A DNA stretch of 8,628 nucleotides from Clostridiales bacterium (lineage in GTDB: Bacteria > Bacillota > Clostridia > Oscillospirales > Acutalibacteraceae): NCBI GenBank assembly GCA_022791355.1, contig JAAVYX010000238.1, positions 1 to 8,628 on the forward strand, read 5' to 3'. The translations under genes were made by a program, and so were the position numbers. Below, one piece after another: positions 1 through 5,533 of this stretch. The notes below the pieces were generated by a model. That model did no database searches. It had not been told where the DNA came from and saw nothing but the letters and a program-made list of their open reading frames with translations. The number at the start of each line of letters is the position of its first letter. Position 1 is the first letter of the stretch.

Positions 1-215
1 CCGCCGGCTGCTGCTAACAGGTTCTTCCCATTCCTAGTCGGTCTCTGCTCCCATCCGCTCTCGTAGCTATGAACCGGGTCCCTTATAACTTTGTTGACAA
101 CTCTCTGCTTTCCTTTATTTCCCTGCTTCCCACTTACTTCCCAATACAGCTATCAGTCCCCACTCACTATCGGCACATAAGTGAAACGTACCCAGCTAAA
201 GCTCAGAACGGTGTC

Positions 216-258
216 GGCGGGAGTGTGCTCCTAGACCAAGTTCCTGTTACATCCCGCC
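216..258. repeat. Hairpin with conserved loop, copy 1
   Basis: GGCGGGA (216-222) pairs perfectly with TCCCGCC (252-258). The 29-base loop carries GCTCCTAGACCAAGT at 227-241, followed by a TGTTAC. The same sequence with one change (A for C at the fourth base) recurs at 475-489 inside a second hairpin whose stem is unrelated in sequence. A conserved loop on different but equally perfect stems suggests the shape and the loop matter. It could be a protein-binding or recombination site, or a duplicated RNA arm. Which strand is functional is unknown. Confidence 0.5.
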
Positions 259-287
259 AAGTTGTCGAGAGGCTGTCAAGGGCCTGA

Positions 288-310
288 CCGAAAATAGGTA
301 CGATTTTCGG
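288..310. repeat. Perfect 8-bp inverted repeat (hairpin)
   Basis: CCGAAAAT (288-295) and ATTTTCGG (303-310) form a perfect 8-bp stem with a 7-base loop, AGGTACG. No T-run follows on either strand, so it is not a standard intrinsic terminator. It lies between the two conserved-loop hairpins. Confidence 0.6.
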
Positions 311-317
311 GCTTCCC

Positions 318-333
318 TGCCAAAAGAGTGGCA
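318..333. repeat. 5-bp hairpin
   Basis: TGCCA (318-322) and TGGCA (329-333) pair around the loop AAAGAG. It is weak alone, but it stands in register with the neighbouring hairpins and is listed as part of the chain. Confidence 0.35.
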
Positions 334-375
334 CTATTTGCTGCATACCTCGTGGGTTCCGTCGCCAGCGGGGGC

Positions 376-407
376 CACGGGGGTGGCTTACCCCCGTGCG
401 CGTTTTT
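376..407 (+). terminator. Terminator-like hairpin on the plus strand
   Basis: CACGGGGG (376-383) pairs with CCCCCGTG (391-398) across the loop TGGCTTA. Four bases later comes a run of five T (403-407). This gives the shape of a rho-independent terminator for plus-strand transcription. The gap between stem and T-run is longer than usual, and no plus-strand gene is seen upstream within the window. It could end a small plus-strand RNA starting near the left edge, or simply be one more member of the hairpin chain. Confidence 0.3.
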
Positions 408-410
408 CTC

Positions 411-442
411 CCCCGTCTTTTGTCGCGTCACAAAAGATGGGG
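411..442 (+). repeat. 13-bp hairpin, strongest of the chain
   Basis: CCCCGTCTTTTGT (411-423) pairs with ACAAAAGATGGGG (430-442) around the loop CGCGTC. Twelve pairs are Watson-Crick and one is G-T (415/438). The wobble is a legal G-U pair only in a plus-strand RNA; on the minus strand it would be an A-C mismatch, so a plus-strand transcript is slightly favoured. No T-run follows directly. GGTCTAG (441-447), just past the stem, is complementary to CTAGACC (479-485) in the second conserved loop, so an alternative long-range pairing exists. Confidence 0.55.
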
Positions 443-448
443 TCTAGA

Positions 449-462
449 GGCGCTTTAGCGCC
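449..462. repeat. GC-rich 5-bp hairpin with TTTA loop
   Basis: GGCGC (449-453) and GCGCC (458-462) form a compact stem closed by the four-base loop TTTA. It would be enclosed if GGTCTAG (441-447) pairs with CTAGACC (479-485), giving a nested stem-in-stem arrangement. Confidence 0.45.
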
Positions 463-466
463 GCCA

Positions 467-519
467 CGCCAGACGCTACTAGACCAAGTATTGGTGTAAC
501 AACAAAAGGATATCTGGCG
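467..519. repeat. Hairpin with conserved loop, copy 2
   Basis: CGCCAGA (467-473) pairs perfectly with TCTGGCG (513-519). The loop holds GCTACTAGACCAAGT at 475-489, 14 of 15 bases identical to 227-241, followed by TGTAAC (compare TGTTAC in copy 1). The two copies are 248 bases apart in direct orientation. Inside this loop ACCAA (483-487) can also pair with TTGGT (491-495). The stem sequences of the two copies are unrelated, so this is not a simple duplication of one hairpin. Confidence 0.5.
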
Positions 520-578
520 CGATACCTCACTCTAGGCCAAAAAGAAAAGCGAAAAGCCATCCCCAGCCAGTCAAAAAA

Positions 579-1508
579 TTAAACCAAAGAAATCCTCCCG
601 ATATACGCTGCAATCTCATCCCGCATCCGAATGGCCTCTGCTCTGGCGGCCGCGGCAAAATTCGCCGGGTCGCCGGTCTTTTTGTAGGCGCACATAATCC
701 CCCGAGAGGAGTTGACCACCGCGCCCATTCCCTTTTGGTCAAAGGCCCCGGCCACGTCGGCGGCCCCGCCGCCCTGCGCGCCGTAGCCCGGCACCAGGAA
801 GAAGGTATGAGGCAGCTTCTCCCGCAGCTCGCTTAATTGGGCGGGATAGGTGGCGCCCACTACCGCGCCCACGCCTGTATACCCGTGCGCGCCGGGCAGG
901 GACCGGCCCCACCCCTCGCAGAAATCCCCCATAGTTTCGTAAACCGTCTTATCCGCTATTTTCTGATCCTGCAATTCCCCCGAGGATTTATTGGAGGTCT
1001 TGGCCAGCACAAAAATACCCTTATCCCGCTCCTTACAGACCGACAGCAGGGGCTGGATACCGTCCGACCCCAGATAGCCGTTGACGGTCAGGGCGTCCCC
1101 GCCGAAGGGTTCAAAGGTCCGGCCGGCCGCCTCCACCGTCCCCAGATGGGCGGCGGCATAGGCTTCCATAGTAGCGCCGATGTCGTTGCGCTTGCCGTCG
1201 GTGATGACGAACATGCCCTTGGACTTGGCGTAGGCGATGGTGCGCTCCAGCGCCCGCATCCCCGGCCAGCCGTACATCTCATAGTAGGCGCACTGGGGCT
1301 TGACGGCCGGGACGATATCCCACAGCGCGTCGATGAGGGCGACGTTGAAGAGATACAGGGCCTCGGCGGCCCCCTCCAGGGAGGGGCCGAACCGGCCGAA
1401 AGCCTCCCGCTGGACCTGCTCCGGAATAAAATCCAGCTTGGGGTCCAGCCCGGCCACGGTGGGATTTTGCAGCTCGACGATTTTCTCGATCAAACGGTCT
1501 AACGACAT
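579..1508 (-). CDS. pyrF: Orotidine 5'-phosphate decarboxylase (long form)
   Basis: The product (309 aa, cytoplasmic TIM barrel) decarboxylates OMP to UMP, the last step of de novo pyrimidine synthesis. LDPK lies at about residues 21-24. The catalytic signature TDGKRNDIG is at 103-111, with D104, K106 and D109 forming the Asp-Lys-Asp network. TVNGYLGSDG is at 141-150, the phosphate-loop motif VPGYGAQGG at 239-247, and VNSSRGI with its phosphate-contacting Arg at 265-271. At roughly 300 residues it belongs to the longer OMP decarboxylase subfamily rather than the roughly 240-residue Bacillus or E. coli type. The start is supported by AGGAGG about 9 bases upstream. It follows pyrC by 40 bases on the same strand, so the two are almost certainly co-transcribed. 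No clear terminator follows the stop. All key residues are present and it should be active. Confidence 0.96.
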   Translation of the reverse strand: MSLDRLIEKIVELQNPTVAGLDPKLDFIPEQVQREAFGRFGPSLEGAAEALYLFNVALIDALWDIVPAVKPQCAYYEMYGWPGMRALERTIAYAKSKGMFVITDGKRNDIGATMEAYAAAHLGTVEAAGRTFEPFGGDALTVNGYLGSDGIQPLLSVCKERDKGIFVLAKTSNKSSGELQDQKIADKTVYETMGDFCEGWGRSLPGAHGYTGVGAVVGATYPAQLSELREKLPHTFFLVPGYGAQGGGAADVAGAFDQKGMGAVVNSSRGIMCAYKKTGDPANFAAAARAEAIRMRDEIAAYIGRISLV

Positions 1509-1548
1509 AACAGGCTTCCTCCTCTATCTATCATGCGCGGATACTCCG

Positions 1549-2823
1549 CTATTTATCCTCAAATATCACCCGTCCCCGACAGACGGTATACCGCACCCTT
1601 CCGGTCAGCTCCATCCCCTTGAAGGGGGTGTTGCGGGACTTGCCCCGGAGCTTGTCCGGCTCCACCCGCCATCGGGCGGCCGGGTCGAAAAGGCAGAGGT
1701 CGGCGGGGGCTCCCGGGGCCAGACTGCCGGCCGGAATCCCCAGGATTTTTGCAGGGTTGAGGCTCATCAGCCTGACCAGCCCCGCCATGTCCATCAGCCC
1801 GGGGCGTACCAGGGCGGTATAGCTGGCCGCCAGGGAGGTTTCCATTCCCACCACTCCATTGGGGGCCTTTACAAAGTCGGCCTTTTCGGACGGGGCGTGG
1901 GGGGCGTGGTCGGTTGCGATAGCGTCGACGGTACCGTCCAGCAGGGCGGCCAGCACCGCCCTTTTGTCCGCCGGACTGCCCAGAGGCGGGTTCATACGGA
2001 AGTCCGCGTCCCGGGCCCGTAAGGACTCCTCGGTAAACCAGAAATAATGGGGCCCGGTCTCGCAGGTCACCCGCACCCCGTCCCGCTTGGCGGCCCGGAT
2101 AATAGACAGCGAGCCGGCCGTACTGACATGGCAGACATGCAGGGGCGCGCCGGTCTCGGCGGCCAGGGCCACCTCCCGGGCGACCGCCGCGTCCTCGGCG
2201 GCGGCGGGTATCCCCCTCACGCCCAGCTCCCTCGACGCCGGCCCCTCGTTCATGATCCCGCCGGCGGCCAGATACAGGTCCTCGCAGTGGCTGACCACCG
2301 GCCTTTGCAGCCGGGCGGCCTCCTGCAAAGCCTCCCGCATATACCGGCTGTTGGAAACCGGGCGGCCGTCGTCGGTAAAAGCGGCGGCCCCGGCGGCCGA
2401 CAGGGCGTTAAGGTCGGCGGGAGTCTCCCCCTGTAAGCCCATCGTAATACAGCCGGCCTGGTAGATGCGTACCGGCTGGCCGGCCGCCCGGGTCAAAATA
2501 TCCCGCAGGACCTGGGGGGAGTCTACAGCCGGCGCCGTATTGGGCATGGCCAGCAGGCTGGTGACGCCGCCGGCGGCGGCGGCCAGGGACCCGGTGCGCA
2601 GATCCTCCTTATGGGTCTGTCCCGGGTCCCTGAGATGGACGTGCAGGTCCACCAGACCGGGCAGGGCCAGCAGCCCGCTCCCGTCGATTACCCGGTCGGC
2701 GGGCCTGTCCCCCGCGCCGGGGCCGGCCGCCGCGATTTTGCCCTCCGCGATGTAGAGATCGCCGGTCTCATCCCGATTGGAGGCGGGGTCTACGATGCGG
2801 ACGCTGCGTACGGAAAGAGTCAT
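1549..2823 (-). CDS. pyrC: Dihydroorotase (class I)
   Basis: The product (424 aa) interconverts carbamoyl-aspartate and dihydroorotate, the third step of UMP synthesis. It is a zinc amidohydrolase: HVHLRDPGQTHKED at 61-74 supplies H61 and H63, FTDDGRP supplies the bridging Asp near 151, SHCED gives H179, CHVSTAG gives H232, and ATDHAPH gives the catalytic D305. MNPPLGS and GIPAAAED are typical of the bacterial class I enzyme, which uses Asp rather than carboxylated Lys. The frame stays open upstream to 3084, but those 87 codons are leader sequence. GGGAGG at 2832-2837 is 8 bases from the ATG at 2823 and only 2 from the ATG at 2829, so 2823 is chosen. The length fits the family. It is the first gene of a pyrC-pyrF pair and is preceded by an unusually long gene-free leader. 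Confidence 0.95.
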   Translation of the reverse strand: MTLSVRSVRIVDPASNRDETGDLYIAEGKIAAAGPGAGDRPADRVIDGSGLLALPGLVDLHVHLRDPGQTHKEDLRTGSLAAAAGGVTSLLAMPNTAPAVDSPQVLRDILTRAAGQPVRIYQAGCITMGLQGETPADLNALSAAGAAAFTDDGRPVSNSRYMREALQEAARLQRPVVSHCEDLYLAAGGIMNEGPASRELGVRGIPAAAEDAAVAREVALAAETGAPLHVCHVSTAGSLSIIRAAKRDGVRVTCETGPHYFWFTEESLRARDADFRMNPPLGSPADKRAVLAALLDGTVDAIATDHAPHAPSEKADFVKAPNGVVGMETSLAASYTALVRPGLMDMAGLVRLMSLNPAKILGIPAGSLAPGAPADLCLFDPAARWRVEPDKLRGKSRNTPFKGMELTGRVRYTVCRGRVIFEDK

Positions 2824-2831
2824 GCGCATAT

Positions 2832-2837
2832 CCTCCC
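2832..2837 (-). promoter_or_regulatory. pyrC ribosome binding site that decides the start
   Basis: GGGAGG on the minus strand lies before two in-frame ATG codons (2829 and 2823, sequence ATGCGCATG). Spacing is 2 bases to the first and 8 to the second, so the second is the natural initiator. It also rules out the much longer in-frame extension to 3084. Confidence 0.75.
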
Positions 2838-2947
2838 TTTTAGAACCTGTGTTCACAATCGAAACTGCTGGATAAACAGTCTTTTCATGCCGCTCGTCGT
2901 TCCGGTGGCTTACCATACCGTCGATTGACAAGGTATCATACGGTTTT

Positions 2948-3279
2948 ACGGGGATAAAATTGCCGCACGCCGCGTTGTCCTGGTTCCCCGCCGAAAGGTA
3001 ACTGAGCGAAGCTTGGTACGTGGGCCGCTCGGCAGAGCAGCTAGCTGTCGCCCGCCTACATTCGAAAACGCTGCTAGTCCTCATTATGGCCGCCGCTGTT
3101 CGTATTAGCCTCCCAAGGTAGATGGTCGACTACAAAAGATCATACGCACAGCAGCCGCCCAAAGAGCGACTCTCACGGGCGGTCAAAATGGAAACTGGCA
3201 GGGCGGACCGCGTACCGATGGCTCGGACGCCTTCCGGCCGGCAATAAAAACAACGCCGTATGCGCGGATTTATCCCCGT
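2948..3279 (-). ncRNA. Candidate structured RNA upstream of pyrC
   Basis: No known RNA family was recognised; this rests on pairing found by eye. Read on the minus strand, ACGGGGATAAA (3279-3269) pairs with TTTATCCCCGT (2958-2948). Further pairs stack inward: 3267-3262/2968-2963, 3256-3250/2978-2972, 3237-3230/2998-2991, 3216-3211/3020-3015 and 3209-3203/3028-3023 (one bulge). The top branches into hairpins at 3182-3155, at 3154-3142/3105-3093 (7+5 bp with one G-A mismatch), and at 3082-3073/3045-3035. Several stems contain G-U pairs that would be A-C mismatches on the other strand, which favours minus-strand transcription. An extra hairpin, CAGACG/CGTCTG (3291-3309), lies just outside the closing stem. 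It could be the pyrC leader, a free-standing RNA, or a small element with imperfect terminal inverted repeats. Motifs of RNase P RNA, tmRNA, the SRP RNA core and T-boxes were looked for and not seen. Confidence 0.4.
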
Positions 3280-3379
3280 GCCCTTGGAGGCAGACGGCAA
3301 GAACGTCTGATAAATTTGCCTGAATCGGCACGAAAAAAATCCTCGTTCAAGCAGCATTTGCATGCGGCGCAACAGGCCC

Positions 3380-4162
3380 TTATCCCAAAACCAGGGTCTT
3401 GGCCACGGCCAGAACCTCTCTCGTGTAATAGCATTCCTGTAGGTACCAGGGGGTGCGGGCGGCCACAGCCTTGGCCGAAAGACCGTTTTTCCCGGCGTAC
3501 CATTTGCCCCGCCACTGATGAAATCCGTCGGTGGCCACGGCGATATCGGCAGGCAGACCCTGCTCCCGTATGACCGCCGCCGAAAAGCGAAGGTTTTCGG
3601 CCGTGTTTTCCGAACGGTCCTCCATATAGATCCTGCTCGGCTCCACGCCCCGGTCCTCCAGGTACCGGCGCATGGCCTCGGCCTCGCTGATTTCCTCCCC
3701 CGGCCCCTGTCCCCCTGAGACGACGCAGGGCGCGTCGGGATGGGCGGTCAGATAATTGCAGGCCGCCTCCAGCCGTTTAGAGAGCATCAGACTGGGGTCC
3801 TCCCCCCTGACCTGACAGCCCAGCACCACCAGGGTGCGGTTTTCCGGTCCGGGCGCGTCCCACTGGGCCGACAAAATGAGGCCCAGCAGCCCCAAAACGA
3901 CGGCCGTCCCCGCAAAGTAACAGGTAAGGGCGATCCGCCAGAGCAGGCGGGTCGCTTTACGGGACTTTAACCGTTCCCGCAGGGGCTTGTACCATAAAAA
4001 CAGCAGGGTCGCGGCCGAATACAGCATGGGAACAAAGGAACCGATTCCTTTGATGCCGTGACGGAAGGGGGGCAGGGCGAAAAGAAAAACAGCAAGCATC
4101 CCCAAGGTGAGGAGGAGCTTGCCCGTCCGCTTCCACAGGACGGCGCGGTTTGGATTATCCAT
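3380..4162 (-). CDS. DUF218 (YdcF/ElyC/SanA family) membrane protein
   Basis: This 260-aa protein has a basic N-terminus, three predicted membrane spans (about residues 14-31, 42-58 and 74-98) and then a DUF218 domain (about 109-255). Domain motifs in order are LVVLGCQVRG (111-120), SGGQGPGEEISEAEAM (149-164), the IYMEDRSENTAENL stretch (178-191), TDGFHQWRGK (211-220, matching the family's T-x-x-F-H-x-x-R) and YYTREVLAVAKT near the C-terminus. Family members such as ElyC and SanA affect envelope integrity and peptidoglycan-lipid metabolism; the exact reaction is unsettled. The start is supported by a GGGAG about 9 bases upstream. The gene follows the MetH-like gene by 60 bases and appears to end the unit beginning at or before murI. 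An envelope role would fit with murI but is inference. No specific name is justified. Confidence 0.88.
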   Translation of the reverse strand: MDNPNRAVLWKRTGKLLLTLGMLAVFLFALPPFRHGIKGIGSFVPMLYSAATLLFLWYKPLRERLKSRKATRLLWRIALTCYFAGTAVVLGLLGLILSAQWDAPGPENRTLVVLGCQVRGEDPSLMLSKRLEAACNYLTAHPDAPCVVSGGQGPGEEISEAEAMRRYLEDRGVEPSRIYMEDRSENTAENLRFSAAVIREQGLPADIAVATDGFHQWRGKWYAGKNGLSAKAVAARTPWYLQECYYTREVLAVAKTLVLG

Positions 4163-4222
4163 TTATGATCACTCCCTCGCGGCGGGGGAATTCCCAGCAG
4201 CGTTTCAAATAAGACCCGCGTC

Positions 4223-5443
4223 TCAATAGACGATAGCGCCGAAGGCGGCGGCGATACGCCGAAGGGTCTCCGGCTCCATCTCGCTCCCCGAGTCCACCAG
4301 CGCCCGGCCCTGGTAGAGCAAAAGGGCCTCCTGCAAGGCCTCCGGACTGTCTGCCTGAAGCATGACCGGCAGCTTGGACATATAGGCGTACTGGGCCAGC
4401 AGCAGCGCGTCGGCCCTGCTGTTCACCCGGATGCGGACGGTATTGATCAGCCCGTCCTCCAGCCGCTCGGCCTCGATCAAATCCTCCCCCATATCGTAGC
4501 CGCAGGGAATGGGCTGGCTGGGGAGGATATCGTCGTCGTTTAAGAAATAAACGTCCCGGTCGTCGGCCGCCACCCATACGTCCTCAGGCTGGGCTGGGGG
4601 CAAGGGGGCGGTTTTGGCAACCGCCCCCTTCAAAGCGGCGATGTGGGCCGGGTCGGTCCGGATACAGCCGCCCAGAATCTCGGCTCCGGCATGGTATAAG
4701 CCCTCGCAGACCAAGGCGAAGGCCGCCGGGGAGAGCCCGCCGCTGGACCGTCCGGCGGCCGGACGGACGACCAGGGGAACCCGGGCGTACCGCCGGGCCT
4801 GATCCAGCAGATGGGCGGCCCGGTCGTAATCGGAAAAGCTGTTCATCCCCACGGCGGCGGCCCCCAGGGCCTGCACCGTCGCCATAAAAGATAAAAAGGG
4901 CAGGTCCTCGGGGGACTCGCCGTCCTCGTTTAAGGACATGGTAATAAACACCGGCAGTCCCGTCGACCGGCAGCCCAGGGCCGCCGCACGAGCCTCCCAC
5001 ATGTTGGTCATGCCCTCGCAGAGCAGAAAATCCGCGCCGCCGGCGGCCAGCCCGGCCGCCTGCCCGGCATAGTCGGCCACGATCTGCGCGAAAGGAATCT
5101 CGCCAAAGGGGGCGGGACGCAGTCCGGTCATGGACAGGTCGCCCCCCACCAGCACCTCCGGACCTACGGCCCGGCGGGTGGCGGCGGCCAGGCTCCGGTT
5201 GAGGGCGGCCGGGTCTCCTGTATAACCGTGCCGCGCCAGAACCGTCCGGTTGGCCCCGTAGGTGGGGGCCAGCACGGCCCCGGCCCCCGCGACCGCATAG
5301 GCCCTTTGCAGGCCGGCCACTGCCTCTCCATGCTCCCTGGCAAAAAGGGGCAGACTGTCCCCCTCCTGAAATCCGTATTCCTCTAAATTGGTTCCTGTAG
5401 CCCCGTCCAGAATCAGGGGCAGGCGCAAATGCACATCGTCCAT
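4223..5443 (-). CDS. MetH-like homocysteine S-methyltransferase homologue, zinc site degraded
   Basis: Residues 1-280 form a homocysteine S-methyltransferase (MetH N-terminal) domain: LILDGATGTNL (10-20), TYGANR (61-66), DFLLCEGMTN with its acidic residue (138-147), VGMNSF (198-203) and ILGGCIRTDPAHI (256-268). In the family, zinc is held by a Cys in the NC motif and two in GGCC. Here these read NS (201-202) and GGCI (258-261), so one of three ligands remains. Residues 290-406 weakly resemble the first half of the MetH pterin-binding barrel (KLPVMLQADSPEALQEALLL, 357-376; GRALVDS, 379-385). They then stop at FGAIVY, with no second half and no cobalamin domain. The frame is intact and codon use matches its neighbours. 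It follows argS by 90 bases. It may be an enzyme with altered chemistry, a binding or regulatory paralogue, or a decaying MetH; ordinary methionine synthesis looks unlikely. Confidence 0.85.
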   Translation of the reverse strand: MDDVHLRLPLILDGATGTNLEEYGFQEGDSLPLFAREHGEAVAGLQRAYAVAGAGAVLAPTYGANRTVLARHGYTGDPAALNRSLAAATRRAVGPEVLVGGDLSMTGLRPAPFGEIPFAQIVADYAGQAAGLAAGGADFLLCEGMTNMWEARAAALGCRSTGLPVFITMSLNEDGESPEDLPFLSFMATVQALGAAAVGMNSFSDYDRAAHLLDQARRYARVPLVVRPAAGRSSGGLSPAAFALVCEGLYHAGAEILGGCIRTDPAHIAALKGAVAKTAPLPPAQPEDVWVAADDRDVYFLNDDDILPSQPIPCGYDMGEDLIEAERLEDGLINTVRIRVNSRADALLLAQYAYMSKLPVMLQADSPEALQEALLLYQGRALVDSGSEMEPETLRRIAAAFGAIVY

Positions 5444-5456
5444 ATCCCGTATGACT

Positions 5457-5461
5457 CCTCC
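5457..5461 (-). promoter_or_regulatory. Widely spaced ribosome binding site of the MetH-like gene
   Basis: GGAGG on the minus strand is 13 bases from the ATG at 5443, longer than the usual 5-9. The overlapping GGAG register at 5455-5458 is 11 bases away. No closer in-frame start exists, so 5443 is kept, but the spacing suggests modest translation or a slightly mis-set start. Confidence 0.5.
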
Positions 5462-5533
5462 GCTCTTCGGCCAGCCTCGCTTTCCTGTCGGCTTTCCCTG
5501 TCAGGCCTTACCCGCCGGCCTTGTCCCACCGTC

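Larger units (their letters stand above)
1..578. other. Gene-free region left of pyrF, hairpin-rich
   Basis: No convincing gene is present. The longest open frame (69-287, plus) has no ribosome binding site and an unremarkable composition. Bases 1-215 look like plain intergenic DNA, less GC-rich than the flanking genes, with a pyrimidine-rich stretch on the plus strand near 101-142. From 216 to 519 the region is dominated by short inverted repeats: 216-222/252-258, 288-295/303-310, 318-322/329-333, 376-383/391-398, 411-423/430-442, 449-453/458-462 and 467-473/513-519. Minus-strand transcripts leaving pyrF would run into it. I see no hairpin followed by a T-run on that strand, so it is not an obvious pyrF terminator. 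Whether it is an RNA, a repeat or a decayed mobile element cannot be told from one copy. Confidence 0.6.

Noticed and set aside
94..99. TTGACA as a plus-strand -35 box
   Set aside because: No acceptable -10 hexamer is found at the correct distance.
69..287. Plus-strand open frame of 72 codons
   Set aside because: No ribosome binding site before the ATG, no recognisable domain, and it runs into the first hairpin of the repeat chain.
200..350. Minus-strand short frame of about 47 codons starting MQQIVPLFWQGSP
   Set aside because: Its GAGG lies only one base from the ATG and the frame passes through two hairpins and a direct repeat; more likely a spurious frame in repeat DNA.
837..1502. Plus-strand open frame of 221 codons opposite pyrF
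   Set aside because: It is a shadow of pyrF, whose catalytic motifs are all in the minus frame; such long antisense frames are common in GC-rich genes.
2935..2940. Minus-strand TATGAT as a pyrC -10 box
   Set aside because: The hexamer is good, but nothing resembling a -35 lies at 16-18 bases and there is no extended -10.
2824..3084. N-terminal extension of pyrC in the open upstream frame
   Set aside because: The extension has no dihydroorotase character, and the ribosome binding site at 2832-2837 points to the ATG at 2823.
3107..3120. Possible PyrR-binding site (partial GGGAGGCT match, minus)
   Set aside because: Only the 3' half resembles the consensus, and no antiterminator or terminator with a T-run follows.
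2948..3279. RNase P RNA, tmRNA, SRP RNA or T-box leader
   Set aside because: The conserved cores (GAGGAAAGUCC, the tRNA-like acceptor and T-loop, the SRP symmetric loop with AGCA, the T-box sequence) were not found. A CCGGAAGG on the minus strand lacks the rest of the SRP motif.
3320..3379. Terminator after the DUF218 gene (run of seven T at about 3331-3337 on the minus strand)
   Set aside because: The bases before the T-run form only a poor four-pair stem with a two-base loop.
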